A DNA stretch of 64,000 nt from Paraburkholderia sp. LEh10 (GTDB lineage: Bacteria; Pseudomonadota; Gammaproteobacteria; Burkholderiales; Burkholderiaceae), in assembly GCF_017814945.1 (NCBI RefSeq), contig NZ_JAGIPX010000020.1, positions 1 to 64,000 on the forward strand. The letters are read 5' to 3'. This document shows positions 36,331 to 45,246 of this stretch, in pieces. The notes beneath the pieces are model-generated. The model was not told where the DNA came from and made no database searches. It saw only the letters and a list, made by a program, of their open reading frames with translations. Made by a program: the position numbers and the translations under genes. Numbering within the stretch: position 1 is the stretch's first letter; each line of letters starts with the position of its first letter.

Positions 36331-36838
36331 AACCAGGGGTGTCCTGTGCAATTGCGGGTGGATGTCGTGAATGGCGCAGGCCAGTATCGGTGCGTGGACT
36401 GCCTTGTGAGTCGGTCCACTATCTCACAAAAGGTAATTTAACCACTGGCGCGGCAGTTCCGGCAAGGCGACTGCAAGATTGGCGTTCGCTGGCAAATCGC
36501 CAAGGTTGGCGTACGATCGACACGCGATACCGGCAAAAGTTGCGCGTGCGTTTCGTCCGCCGGCGACTTCGTACGCGTGGCGCGTGCCCGCCGCGCCGTA
36601 TCGAAAAGCGGAACTCGACTCGCACGCGAGGATCGCACCAGCAGGCGGGAACAGCCGTTGCAAGCATCGACGGACAGGGGATGCACGAAGCGCATCGGCC
36701 AGGATTTCACGTGGCGCCGCGCGCAACATGGGCGCAACAGGCGGTGCAGGTGCGCATGCGTGGCGTTTGCCCGCAACCATCCGCCCCCCAACCAGGGATC
36801 AATCAGCCCCGCGCGGACAAGCAGATTGGGAGATTGCG
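36331..36838. other. divergent intergenic region, sigma-54 regulator and DUF883 gene
   Basis: About 508 bp between divergent starts. I looked for a GG-N10-GC (-24/-12) sigma-54 promoter and saw only weak candidates, none convincing. The open frames across it are short, Arg-rich and non-conserved. No gene supported. Confidence 0.4.
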
Positions 36839-37156
36839 ATGACAGAAACCACCGAACAGCTCGCGCTGGGCCGACAAAAAATCGTCGAGGATCTCCGCGT
36901 GTTGTTGACCGATTCGGAAGAAATGCTGCGGCTCGCGGCCGTCGTGCCGGGCGAAGGTCTCGACGCGCTGCGCGAGCGGCTGCGCACGCATGTCGATTCG
37001 GTGCAGACGGCGCTGGCGGATGCGCAGTCGTCAGCGCAGCGGCGCTACCGCAGCGCGACGCTTCAGACGGAGCGCTACGTGCGGGAGAACCCGTGGCAAT
37101 CGCTCGGCATCGCAGCTGGCGTCGGTTTTCTGGTCGGCCTGCTCGCCGCGCGCTGA
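36839..37156 (+). CDS. DUF883 (ElaB/YqjD-like) membrane-anchored protein
   Basis: A 105-residue protein of the ElaB/YqjD family: a polar helical N-terminus (KIVEDLRVLLTDSEEMLRLA), then a basic segment QTERYVRENPWQSLGIAAGVGFLVGLLAAR with one C-terminal transmembrane helix containing the conserved ENPWQS-G pattern. In E. coli such proteins are inner-membrane, ribosome-associated and made in stationary phase or stress. The start has GGGAGA upstream. A second small membrane protein follows after 68 bp. Confidence 0.88.
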   Translation: MTETTEQLALGRQKIVEDLRVLLTDSEEMLRLAAVVPGEGLDALRERLRTHVDSVQTALADAQSSAQRRYRSATLQTERYVRENPWQSLGIAAGVGFLVGLLAAR

Positions 37157-37223
37157 GCGGCGCCGAGCGATCTCGAGCCGACGTGAGCACGCCCCAACCA
37201 TTCACGACAACAAGGAGTTCAAG

Positions 37224-37481
37224 ATGGCACGACCCAAAATCGGCGTTTTCGGCGCTCTGTTCGCCGTGGGCAGCGTCCTTGCATGGCGCTGGGTGCAAAG
37301 GCAGCGCGCCGCGCAGGCGCCACTCGCGCGCGACCTGACTCGCTGGGAAGGCGAAGGTGGCTCGGTGACGGAGCCGCAACATGCGCCTGGCGCCGAAGTG
37401 GCGCCCGCTGCGCATCTGCGCAGTGGCAATGGCGCGGATCACGGCGCGAGCGGCGATGCGTGGCCTTTCCCGCGCGGCTGA
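37224..37481 (+). CDS. small membrane-anchored protein, function unknown
   Basis: An 85-residue protein with an N-terminal hydrophobic segment (IGVFGALFAVGSVLAWRW, about residues 6-23), then a basic turn and a polar, probably disordered tail of Gly, Ala, Glu and His. The ATG at 37224 is preceded by AAGGAG at ideal spacing, which supports translation. It follows the DUF883 gene by 68 bp on the same strand and is probably co-transcribed with it. I do not recognise the family. Confidence 0.7.
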   Translation: MARPKIGVFGALFAVGSVLAWRWVQRQRAAQAPLARDLTRWEGEGGSVTEPQHAPGAEVAPAAHLRSGNGADHGASGDAWPFPRG

Positions 37482-37547
37482 CATGAACGGCGCGGCCGCG
37501 GCTTGCCGCGCCGTCCGTGCGCTGCCGCATGAAGGCCGCCCGCTACT

Positions 37548-37577
37548 TTATGTTTTTTCGATGCAAGCCCGTATAAT
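37548..37577 (+). promoter_or_regulatory. putative sigma-70 promoter upstream of response regulator
   Basis: TATAAT at 37572-37577 with a poor -35 ttatgt at 37548-37553 (18-bp spacer). It sits in an AT-rich island of the 316-bp gap 37482-37797 before the sigma-54 response regulator. A second AT-rich patch with ttgaca lies at 37605-37610, without a matching -10. Confidence 0.45.
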
Positions 37578-37797
37578 GAGTAAAAACCACAACAATATGT
37601 GGGTTTGACAGCAAGATTTACGGCAATTGTTGCGCAGATGCGTTAATTCGGGAAGTTTTTCCGGTTGGGCGTCCGGTGCTGCGAGCGAGGCGTATGCTTG
37701 AGAGTCGCACCGCGCGGACGCTTTTGTCGTCGCAATTTTGTGGCGAAGCGCAGGCTGCGCGTATCCACTACCAGCACTTTCGAGCTTTCCATACGCG

Positions 37798-39204
37798 ATG
37801 CCACATGTATTGATTGTCGATGACGATCTGAGTACCCGCGACGCACTGGCGGCGATCATCGCGGAAGACGGACTGACGACGGCCACGGCGGGCGATCTGC
37901 GCGAGGCCCGCATCCAGCTCGTGCGGCAGATGCCGGACGTGGTGTTCACCGATCTGAAGCTGCCCGACGGCACGGGGGTCGACCTGTTCGAGGATCTCGA
38001 TCCGCGCTCGGGCGTCGAGTTCGTCGTGATCACGGGTCACGCGACGGTCGAATCGGCCGTGAGCGCGCTGAAGATGGGCGCCGCCGACTACCTCGTGAAG
38101 CCGATCAACATGCAGCGGGTGAAGGCGATTCTCAGCCGCCTGCCCCGCCCGGGCGACCTGAAGGCCGAGATCGGCACGCTGCGCGGCGAACTGCGTCGCA
38201 TGGGCCGCTTCGGCCTGATGCTCGGCAATTCGCCCGTCATGCAGCAGGTGTACGACCAGATCAGCCGCGTCGCGCCGACGGCCGCTTCCGTAATGCTGGT
38301 CGGCGAGTCGGGCACGGGCAAGGAAGTCGCCGCGCAGACGCTTCATCAGCTGAGCCTGCGGCGCAAGCATGCGTTTCTCGCGGTGAATTGCGGCGCGATC
38401 TCGCCAAACCTGATCGAATCGGAGATGTTCGGCCATGAACGCGGCGCGTTCACGGGGGCGGACCGTCAGCACAAGGGCTATTTCGAGCGCGCGAACGGTG
38501 GAACGCTGTTCCTCGACGAAATCACCGAAATGCCGATCGAGCTGCAGGTGAAACTGCTGCGCGTGCTGGAGACGGGCATGTTCATGCGCGTCGGCACGAC
38601 GAAGGAAATCGAGACCGACGTGCGCCTGATCGCCGCGACCAATCGTGATCCTGAACAGGCGGTGCTCGAAGGCAAACTGCGGCTGGATCTCTACCACCGG
38701 CTCAATGTGTTCCCCATCAGCTTGCCGCCGCTGCGCGAGCGCGGCAAGGATGTCGAACTTCTCGCGCAATCGTTTCTCGACGACCTGAACGAGCAGCACG
38801 CCACGAAGAAGCACTTTCCGCCCGCTGTGAAAGACATGCTGCTGTCGTACCCGTGGCCCGGCAACGTGCGCGAGTTGAAGAACTACGTGCAGCGCGCGCA
38901 CATCATGTCGGGTACGGACTCGGACAGCACGGCCACCGTGCCGCTGCAGATCTCGTTGTCTAAGCCGACGGCGGGCACGGCGATCACGATACCGTTCGGC
39001 ACGTCGCTGGCGGAGGCCGACCGCCAGCTGATTCTGGCGACACTCGAGCAGTGCGGCGGCGTCAAGACGCGTGCCGCCGAGATTCTCGGCATCAGCCTGA
39101 AGACGCTGTATAACCGGCTCGTCGAGTATGGCAACGACGCCGGCCGCGCCGACGGCGACGACATCAGCGACGAGCCTCAGGCGCTCGGCAAGGCGGACGC
39201 CTAG
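37798..39204 (+). CDS. NtrC-family sigma-54 response regulator
   Basis: A 468-residue regulator. The receiver (about 1-118) has the acidic pair DDD at 8-10, phosphoacceptor Asp in VVFTDLKLPDG and Lys in LVKPI. The AAA+ domain has Walker A GESGTGKE, the canonical GAFTGA loop and Walker B GGTLFLDEITEM. The C-terminal Fis domain reads TRAAEILGISLKTLYNRL, nearly the same as in the receiver-less paralog at 35.3-36.3 kb. No histidine kinase gene is adjacent, so its partner is an orphan kinase elsewhere. The longer frame upstream of ATG 37798 is not homologous. Confidence 0.93.
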   Translation: MPHVLIVDDDLSTRDALAAIIAEDGLTTATAGDLREARIQLVRQMPDVVFTDLKLPDGTGVDLFEDLDPRSGVEFVVITGHATVESAVSALKMGAADYLVKPINMQRVKAILSRLPRPGDLKAEIGTLRGELRRMGRFGLMLGNSPVMQQVYDQISRVAPTAASVMLVGESGTGKEVAAQTLHQLSLRRKHAFLAVNCGAISPNLIESEMFGHERGAFTGADRQHKGYFERANGGTLFLDEITEMPIELQVKLLRVLETGMFMRVGTTKEIETDVRLIAATNRDPEQAVLEGKLRLDLYHRLNVFPISLPPLRERGKDVELLAQSFLDDLNEQHATKKHFPPAVKDMLLSYPWPGNVRELKNYVQRAHIMSGTDSDSTATVPLQISLSKPTAGTAITIPFGTSLAEADRQLILATLEQCGGVKTRAAEILGISLKTLYNRLVEYGNDAGRADGDDISDEPQALGKADA

Positions 39205-39429
39205 TCCGCCGCGCAGCACGCAGCGCGGCCTTCGCCCGGCGCGGCGTGCGGACGGCACATGCCTTGCTGATTTCAGTTGGAGCAGCCGGCTGCGCAGCAG
39301 CCGAAACTGCGTCGAACGAAAACAGCACTTGCATGGAGCCAGGGCGGGCAGGCGGCCGGGCAGGAGCGCCGATTCCCTTCGGCACCCAAGCCCCGCCGGC
39401 ATGCCGGCCCTGGCCGCCAGGAGCCCATC

Positions 39430-39642
39430 ATGCCGGACCACGACGCCGAGCGCGATCTGTACGCGCATCGTCCCGAACCCACCACGCCGCCTAACGCGCC
39501 CGAACCCGGCCAGCCCGATACCGTGCCCGATCCGACGCGCGAACCCGTCGAACCCGATACGCCGCCCATCGGCGATCCGCCGCCGCAGCCGTCGCAGACG
39601 CCTCACACGCGTGGGCGCATGGCGCTGCTCCCCGAATTGTGA
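39430..39642 (+). CDS. small proline-rich protein
   Basis: A 70-residue, highly acidic and proline-rich sequence (TPPNAPEPGQPDTVPDPTRE), probably disordered. It starts at ATG 39430 with AGGAG at six-base spacing, good evidence for translation. It ends RGRMALLPEL. No family recognised. It lies downstream of the sigma-54 response regulator in a run of small stress-type genes. Confidence 0.6.
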   Translation: MPDHDAERDLYAHRPEPTTPPNAPEPGQPDTVPDPTREPVEPDTPPIGDPPPQPSQTPHTRGRMALLPEL

Positions 39643-39777
39643 CGCCGCTGATCGCCGCAACGCTGGTGCGCGCGAGCGCGTGTGCAATTCGTGGGCCTGA
39701 GAGATGTACTGGTTACAAAACGGGCGAACTTTTTACCCGCAATTTACGTTCATCGGCTCTAGACTAAGGTGATGCGG

Positions 39778-39799
39778 CCCGGACGAACCCCCGTCCGGG
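39778..39799 (+). promoter_or_regulatory. leader hairpin before small gene
   Basis: Perfect 8-bp arms cccggacg/cgtccggg with a 6-nt loop, in the leader 28 bp before the ATG at 39828 and just after an AT-rich patch at 39715-39770. It could be a stability or translational-control element. Confidence 0.4.
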
Positions 39800-39827
39800 T
39801 AGCGGCCTTCCCTTGGAGGCGTCCATC

Positions 39828-40037
39828 ATGAGACATCCCGCATTGCGGCGCTCCGCGCGCCATTCGAAGCGCGATCAGCGCCCAGCCGGCGGCACGGGCA
39901 ATTCACCCACACCAGATCCGGCGCACGAGAACCGCGCCGCGCCGGGCGCCCCGCCAGACGGGGAACACAACCAGGGCGGCGTGCGCCAGGAAGGGCTGGA
40001 TTACCAGCGCGATCTAGGCTCCGAACAGGACGCCTGA
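39828..40037 (+). CDS. small hydrophilic protein, function unknown
   Basis: A 69-residue protein with a very basic N-terminus (MRHPALRRSARHSKRDQR) and a Pro/Gly/Gln-rich acidic tail, likely disordered. ATG 39828 has GGAGG at eight bases; the frame also extends to an ATG at 39813. Such small polar proteins are often stress- or stationary-phase induced, but this is an inference. It precedes otsA. Confidence 0.55.
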   Translation: MRHPALRRSARHSKRDQRPAGGTGNSPTPDPAHENRAAPGAPPDGEHNQGGVRQEGLDYQRDLGSEQDA

Positions 40038-40237
40038 GTTCTCTTTACGTCGGTTTTCAACCGGTTGACGAGCGAAAAATCTGCTGCGCGGCCGCCAGCG
40101 CGCAGCGCGTTTTTGCTCGCTTGTCACATTTGCATACATTTTTATTCCGCGTTTTCGCGCGATGCGGCATAAGACTTGCGTGCCGACAGTCGGAGTATCA
40201 CCGCATGAAACAGTCAACTGAATGAGGTGGAGCCGCA

Positions 40238-41659
40238 ATGAGCAGATTGATCGTCGTTTCAAACCGCGTCGCGCCGACTCAGGAAGGACGCCCGGCAGCG
40301 GGCGGTCTGGCAATCGGAGTACTGGACGCGCTGAAGGAAACGGGAGGTGTGTGGTTCGGCTGGAGCGGCGAGATCGCCACCGAGCCGTCGGAGCCCGTCA
40401 TCGAGAAGCAGGGCAACGTGACCTATGCAACCGTGGAATTGAGCAAGCGCGACTACGACCAGTACTACCGCGGCTTTTCGAATGCGACGCTATGGCCGAC
40501 ATTCCACTACCGCAACGATCTGTCGCGCTATGACCGGCAGGAATATGCCGGCTATCTGCGGGTGAACCTGACGCTCGCGAAGCAGCTCAAGGAGCTCGTC
40601 AAGGCCGACGACATCATCTGGGTCCACGACTATCACCTGCTGCCGTTCGCGCGCTGCCTGCGCGAGCTCGGCGTGAAGAATCCGATCGGATTTTTCCTGC
40701 ATATTCCGTTTCCCGTGCCGGAAGTGATGCGCACCGTTCCGCCGCACGAAGAACTCGTCAAATGCATGTGCAGCTATGACGTGGTCGGCTTCCAGACGGA
40801 CGCGGACCGGCAGTCGTTCGTCGACTACATCGAGCGCGGCCGCCACGGCACGTCGAGCGACGAGAACATGATTCACGCGTATGGGCGCTTCCTGAAGGTC
40901 GCCGCCTATCCGATCGGTATCTATCCAGACGCGATCGCGAAGGCGGCCGAGCAGTACAGCGACCGCAAGCCGGTGCGCAGCCTGCGCGACGCGATGCGCG
41001 GCCGCAAGCTGATCATGAGCGTCGACCGGCTCGATTATTCGAAAGGCCTCGTCGAGCGCTTCCAGGCGTTCGAGCGTCTGCTGCAGAACGCGCCCGGCTG
41101 GCATGGCCGAGTATCGCTCGTGCAGATCGCGCCGCCGACGCGCTCCGATGTGCAGACCTATCAGCGCATCCGTCAGAACCTCGAAGGCGAGGCGGGCCGC
41201 ATCAATGGACGTTTCGCGCAGCTCGACTGGACGCCGATCCAATACCTGAACCGCAAGTACGAACGCAATCTGCTGATGGCGCTGTTCCGTCAGTCGCAGG
41301 TCGGCTACGTGACGCCGCTGCGCGATGGGATGAATCTCGTCGCCAAGGAATACGTCGCATCGCAGGACCCCGCTGATCCGGGCGTGCTGGTGCTGTCGCA
41401 GTTCGCGGGCGCCGCGGAGCAATTGCCGGGCGCGCTGGTCGTCAATCCGTTCGATCTGTCGCAGATGGCCGAGGCGCTGGAGCGCGCGCTGTCGATGCCG
41501 CTCGCCGAGCGGCAGGCGCGTCACGCGGACATGATGGCGCCGCTGCGCGAGAACAATCTTTCCGTATGGCGCGACACGTTCCTCGCCGACTTGCGGCATG
41601 TGGCGACGGCTTCGTCGGTGACGGAGAAAGCCGTCAAGCGCGCCGATGTGACGGTCTAG
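40238..41659 (+). CDS. otsA: trehalose-6-phosphate synthase
   Basis: A 473-residue GT20 glycosyltransferase. It makes trehalose-6-phosphate from UDP-glucose and glucose-6-phosphate, an osmo- and desiccation-protectant pathway. It begins MSRLIVVSNRVA and shows WVHDYHLLPFARCLREL, the FFLHIPFP active-site loop, MSVDRLDYSKGLVERF and GMNLVAKEYVASQ, all canonical. No otsB phosphatase gene is adjacent, so dephosphorylation must be encoded elsewhere. Confidence 0.96.
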   Translation: MSRLIVVSNRVAPTQEGRPAAGGLAIGVLDALKETGGVWFGWSGEIATEPSEPVIEKQGNVTYATVELSKRDYDQYYRGFSNATLWPTFHYRNDLSRYDRQEYAGYLRVNLTLAKQLKELVKADDIIWVHDYHLLPFARCLRELGVKNPIGFFLHIPFPVPEVMRTVPPHEELVKCMCSYDVVGFQTDADRQSFVDYIERGRHGTSSDENMIHAYGRFLKVAAYPIGIYPDAIAKAAEQYSDRKPVRSLRDAMRGRKLIMSVDRLDYSKGLVERFQAFERLLQNAPGWHGRVSLVQIAPPTRSDVQTYQRIRQNLEGEAGRINGRFAQLDWTPIQYLNRKYERNLLMALFRQSQVGYVTPLRDGMNLVAKEYVASQDPADPGVLVLSQFAGAAEQLPGALVVNPFDLSQMAEALERALSMPLAERQARHADMMAPLRENNLSVWRDTFLADLRHVATASSVTEKAVKRADVTV

Positions 41660-41720
41660 CGGAGCGCGCTTTCTGACCGCGCGTTCGCGGCGCGCCCGTT
41701 GGCGACGTCAGCACACCCGC

Positions 41721-41746
41721 GACGGCAGCCTGCAAAGGCTGCCGTC
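41721..41746. terminator. hairpin between convergent otsA and glycine-zipper gene
   Basis: Perfect 10-bp arms gacggcagcc/ggctgccgtc with a 6-nt loop, in the convergent gap. There is no T run directly after it on either strand, so its terminating strength is uncertain. Confidence 0.5.
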
Positions 41747-41766
41747 TGCGCTTCATCCTCGCGTGA

Positions 41767-42351
41767 TCACGCCTGCTGCTGGTTTAGTTCGGCGAACGGC
41801 ACGGGCGTCTGACGAGGATCGAAATCCGACCACTTGCCGTTCTGCCAGCGACCCGTCGCGCGCTCGACGTCCGCGCCGCCCGCTTCGCGCAGGATGCGCG
41901 CCGCCTCCCTCTGATTTTCCGGGCACACATGCACGGCGACGAGCACGCCCGAGTTGCACAGCTCGTGATGCACGACGTCGTGATGCTCGCGCGGGCGGGT
42001 GCGCGCGTGCACCATCCTGCCGACGAGCACGCCCAGATACGCACCCACACCCGCCGCGATCACGATGACGGGCATCGATGCCGCGAAGGCCGAGAACACC
42101 ACGACGCCAATCACCGCGCCCGCGACCGCGCCGATTGTCACGGCGTGATGTTGGCGATGAAGTGGCGGCGTGCTCGACATGACGGGCGGTGCGCCCGCGT
42201 GTTCATCGAGTGCGTGGCGCGCGTGCTGGCCGCGCGGGTTGACGAAGAACAGCGTGACGTCTTCGCCCAGGAAGCCGTTGTCGAACAGCTTTTGCGCCGC
42301 GTCTTCAGCGGCGGGGAAGGTGGTGAAACGTCCAGCGACGATGAGTGACAC
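41767..42351 (-). CDS. putative membrane protein with glycine-rich hydrophobic segment
   Basis: About 194 residues starting at GTG 42351 (SLIVAGRFTTFPAAEDAAQKLFDNGF), or 209 from ATG 42396. The N-terminal part looks like a small alpha/beta domain (EDVTLFFVNPRGQHARH). One long hydrophobic region of Gly, Ala and Val (GAVAGAVIGVVVFSAFAASMPVIVIAAGVGAYLGVLVG) follows, likely two membrane helices with glycine-zipper spacing. The C-terminal part repeats an alpha/beta feel (VLVAVHVCPENQREAARILREAGG). The function is unknown. Confidence 0.7.
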   Translation of the reverse strand: MSLIVAGRFTTFPAAEDAAQKLFDNGFLGEDVTLFFVNPRGQHARHALDEHAGAPPVMSSTPPLHRQHHAVTIGAVAGAVIGVVVFSAFAASMPVIVIAAGVGAYLGVLVGRMVHARTRPREHHDVVHHELCNSGVLVAVHVCPENQREAARILREAGGADVERATGRWQNGKWSDFDPRQTPVPFAELNQQQA

Positions 42352-42518
42352 AGGCGGGAAGTTCAAGGCCAGAGCGACACCCGCCCGGCGTCGCATCGAA
42401 CGCCGGCGGGTTGCGACCTTCGACTACAAGCATCGGCGGAAAGGGCGGCGGCTAAGCGGCGAGCGGGCAGCGCGGCGCAGCCCGCGAGGGCGCAGGCTGT
42501 TGCGCCAGCCGCGCAGGA

Positions 42519-43958
42519 TTACGCCGCGGCCGGCGCTTGCGTCACGCGCATCGTGCTGACGACAGCGGCGGCCGCCGCGAACCCTGCCGCCACATAGAGC
42601 GTGATCACGGGGCCGTGCTGCGGCGCGATGCCGAACACGAGCGCGACGAGTGCCGAGCCGAGCGTTTGTCCCGTCAGGCGCGCGGTGCCGAGCATGCCGC
42701 TCGCGCCGCCGCTGCGGTGGCGCGGCGCCGCCGACAGCATCGTTCGGTTGTTCGGCGACTGGAAAATCCCGAAGCCCGCGCCGCACAGCGCCATGCGCCA
42801 CACGATGTCGGACGCCGTCGGGTGCTCGCCGAGTGTGGCGAGCAGCAGCAGGCCGGCCGTCAGCGCCGCGAGACCGAGGCCACCGAGCCAGCCCGCCGAG
42901 ATCCGGTCCGACAACACGCCTGACAACGGCGCCGCGCCGACGATCACGAGCGGCCACGGCGTCATCAGCAGGCCCGTCTCGACCTGCGACATGCCGAGGT
43001 GGTTCTGCAGCAGGAACGGCAGCGACACGAACGCGAGCATCTGCGCGCAGAACGAGCACACCGACGCCCCGACCGATAGCGCGAACACGGGAATGCGCAG
43101 CAGATCGACGGGCAAGAGCGGCGCGGGCTGCGTGCGCTGTCGCCGCACGAAGAAATAGCCGATCACGATCGCGCCGATCAGTTCGACGGCGACGAAGCCG
43201 TAGCGCTCGCCGTGACCGAGCCCGTCGACGGCGAAGATCACCAGGCCAAACACGAACGCGTTCATGACCGCGCTCGGGAAATCGTACGGCGAGTCGTGGC
43301 GCTCATTGCGGGGCAGCGAGCGCAGGCCGACCGCGAGCGCCGCGACGCCGATCGGCACATTGATCGCGAAGAGCCACGGCCACGGCGCGACGGACAGCAC
43401 GCCCGACGCCACCGTCGGCCCGACCGCCGACGAAATCGCCACCACCATCGCGTTGATCGCGATGCCGCGCCCGAGGCGCGCGGGCGGATAGATCATGCGC
43501 ACGAGCGCCGTGTTCACGCTCATGATGCCCGCCGCGCCGAAGCCCTGAATCACACGCGCGAGCGCGAGCAGCGGCAGCGACGTCGCGAGCGCGCAGCCAA
43601 GCGACGCGACCGTGAACAGCGCCATCCCGCCCAGGTAGACGCGCCGGTAGCCGATCCGGTCGCCGAGCGACGACAGCGGCAGAAGCGAGATCGTCACCGA
43701 CAGCTGATACGCATTGACGATCCAGATCGAGCTGGCGGCGCTTGCATGCAGGTTGCGGGCGATGGTCGGCAAAGCGACGTTGGCGATCGCGCTGTCGAGC
43801 ACGGCGAGCGTGATGCCGAGCGCGACGACGAGAATGGCCCAATAGCGTTGCGGCAGCGGCAGTCCGTGCTCGGCATCCGGCGCGGCGGCTGAAGTCGCGG
43901 CGGCGGGATTGGATGCGCCCGATGCAGGGCGGCTGCCCCTCGATGAAGATGCTTGCAT
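42519..43958 (-). CDS. MFS drug-type transporter (DHA2, 14 helices)
   Basis: A 479-residue permease of the EmrB/QacA-like DHA2 family. Motif A is SSLGDRIGYRRVYLGG, and motif C-like SSAVGPTVASGVLSVAPW lies in helix 5. Such proteins export drugs or metabolites by proton antiport. ATG 43958 is chosen; the frame is open to 44030 without homology. No EmrA-type membrane fusion partner or TetR-type regulator is adjacent, so substrate and control are unknown. Confidence 0.88.
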   Translation of the reverse strand: MQASSSRGSRPASGASNPAAATSAAAPDAEHGLPLPQRYWAILVVALGITLAVLDSAIANVALPTIARNLHASAASSIWIVNAYQLSVTISLLPLSSLGDRIGYRRVYLGGMALFTVASLGCALATSLPLLALARVIQGFGAAGIMSVNTALVRMIYPPARLGRGIAINAMVVAISSAVGPTVASGVLSVAPWPWLFAINVPIGVAALAVGLRSLPRNERHDSPYDFPSAVMNAFVFGLVIFAVDGLGHGERYGFVAVELIGAIVIGYFFVRRQRTQPAPLLPVDLLRIPVFALSVGASVCSFCAQMLAFVSLPFLLQNHLGMSQVETGLLMTPWPLVIVGAAPLSGVLSDRISAGWLGGLGLAALTAGLLLLATLGEHPTASDIVWRMALCGAGFGIFQSPNNRTMLSAAPRHRSGGASGMLGTARLTGQTLGSALVALVFGIAPQHGPVITLYVAAGFAAAAAVVSTMRVTQAPAAA

Positions 43959-44109
43959 TGTGTTGTTGTGATGGACGGCGATATGGCGGCAGTCATCCGT
44001 AGAGTCGAGACGGGCGATGCCTGTCGCCATGATGATGAGCGGCCGCGACGGCCCGGCAGACTGGCGGCAAGGGCGGCAAGGGCGAGGGCGCCTTGCCGCG
44101 CAGCCGCTG

Positions 44110-44619
44110 TCACTTCAGTTCGTACAGGCCCGTGTACGTCGCCGAATCGATTTCGTTCAGATGCACCATGAAGCGGGCGACCGCGTTGGTGGTATCGGCG
44201 GCAAGCGGCAGGTTCGCGACTTTCAACGCGTGAATGCGAAAAATGAAGCGATGTGGCTTGTCGCCGCGCGGCGGCGCAGCGCCGCCGAAGCCGACCGTGC
44301 CGTAATCGTTGCGAAACTGCAGCGCGCCTTGCGGCAGCAGGCTGCCGTCGGCCTTGCCCGCGTTGCGCGGCAGCGAGCGCGCGTCGGCGGGGATATTGAC
44401 GACGACCCAGTGCCAGAAGCCACTGCCCGTATGCGCGTCGGCATCGTAGACGGTGAGCGCGAGGCTTTGCGTGTCGGCGGGCGGCGCGTCCCATTGCAAC
44501 GCGGGCGACACGTTTTCGCCGTCGCCGTCGACGCCGAACGCCTTGTCGTTCATCTCTTGCGCTTTCGGCATGAAGCCGTTGGCAGGGAAGTCGTCCGACC
44601 AGATTCTGAAATCAGCCAT
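44110..44619 (-). CDS. YbhB/YbcL-family (PEBP-like) protein
   Basis: A 169-residue protein of the phosphatidylethanolamine-binding protein-like family. It shows FPANGFMPKAQEM, the pocket motifs NVSPALQWDAPPADTQSLAL and TGSGFWHWVVVNIPA, and RGDKPHRFIFRIHAL. The ATG at 44619 has AAGGAGG at six bases; the frame extends upstream without homology. No signal peptide is seen, so it is probably cytosolic. Bacterial members have no settled function. Confidence 0.92.
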   Translation of the reverse strand: MADFRIWSDDFPANGFMPKAQEMNDKAFGVDGDGENVSPALQWDAPPADTQSLALTVYDADAHTGSGFWHWVVVNIPADARSLPRNAGKADGSLLPQGALQFRNDYGTVGFGGAAPPRGDKPHRFIFRIHALKVANLPLAADTTNAVARFMVHLNEIDSATYTGLYELK

Positions 44620-44799
44620 CGTGTGCCTCCTTCTAGGTGGTTCTTGGATGGACGGGAGCCGCCGAGAGACCGCTTGAGGGACTCCAGTGAGCCAATCGAG
44701 TGTAGCACCGGCGCAAGGCAATATTCGCCGCGCGCGTGAGTCGAAAAGTGCGGCGCGACGGGTCCCGCGGCCAGCGCGGGCGATCGCCGACGGTTGCGC

Positions 44800-45246
44800 T
44801 CAGGCGCGCTCTTCGTGCAGCGGCGCGTCGGCGTGCAGCCAGTCCACGAGCCGTTGAAGCACGCCGTCGATATCCCGGTTCGCTCCGCGCAACGCGCATT
44901 CCCACACCGTCGCGACGCGCCAGCCGTGTTCGAGCAGCGCAGCCTGAGCTTTGGCGTCGTTGGCGCGGTTGCGGCCGATCTTGTCGCGCCAGAACTCCGG
45001 GCGCGTCTGCGGCCATTTGAAGAGCGGGCAGTCGTGACCATGCCAGAAGCAGCCGTGCACGAAAATTACAGCGCGATAGCGCGGCAAGACGATGTCGGGG
45101 CGGCCGGGCAGATCGCGCGCATCGAGCCGGAACCGGAAGCCGCGCCGATGCAGCAGGCTGCGGATCAGGATCTCGGGCTTCGTATTGCGTCCGCGGATGC
45201 CGGACATCATTCGGCTGCGCGTGGCCGCGTTGACGATATCGACCAT
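44800..45246 (-). CDS. vsr: very short patch repair endonuclease
   Basis: A 148-residue DNA mismatch endonuclease. It nicks beside T:G mismatches that arise when 5-methylcytosine deaminates. It shows the Vsr signature residues: MMSGIRGRNTKPE at the N-terminus, Asp in GRPDIVL, and the metal/Zn-type FVHGCFWHGHDCP, with a Cys in VWECALRG. Its ATG overlaps the methyltransferase stop by one base, so the two are co-translated, as is usual for dcm-vsr pairs. It repairs damage caused by the partner enzyme. Confidence 0.95.
   Translation of the reverse strand: MVDIVNAATRSRMMSGIRGRNTKPEILIRSLLHRRGFRFRLDARDLPGRPDIVLPRYRAVIFVHGCFWHGHDCPLFKWPQTRPEFWRDKIGRNRANDAKAQAALLEHGWRVATVWECALRGANRDIDGVLQRLVDWLHADAPLHEERA

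Noticed and set aside
36331..36838. Sigma-54 promoter upstream of the DUF883 gene
   Set aside because: Only weak matches to TGGC-N8-TGC were visible, none with the GG and GC anchors at correct spacing.
42519..44030. Alternative antisense frames around the DHA2 transporter
   Set aside because: They are Arg/His-rich mirrors of the membrane-protein codons.
44722..44799. CRISPR array or additional tRNA
   Set aside because: No regularly spaced repeat with unique spacers and no second cloverleaf was seen in the window.
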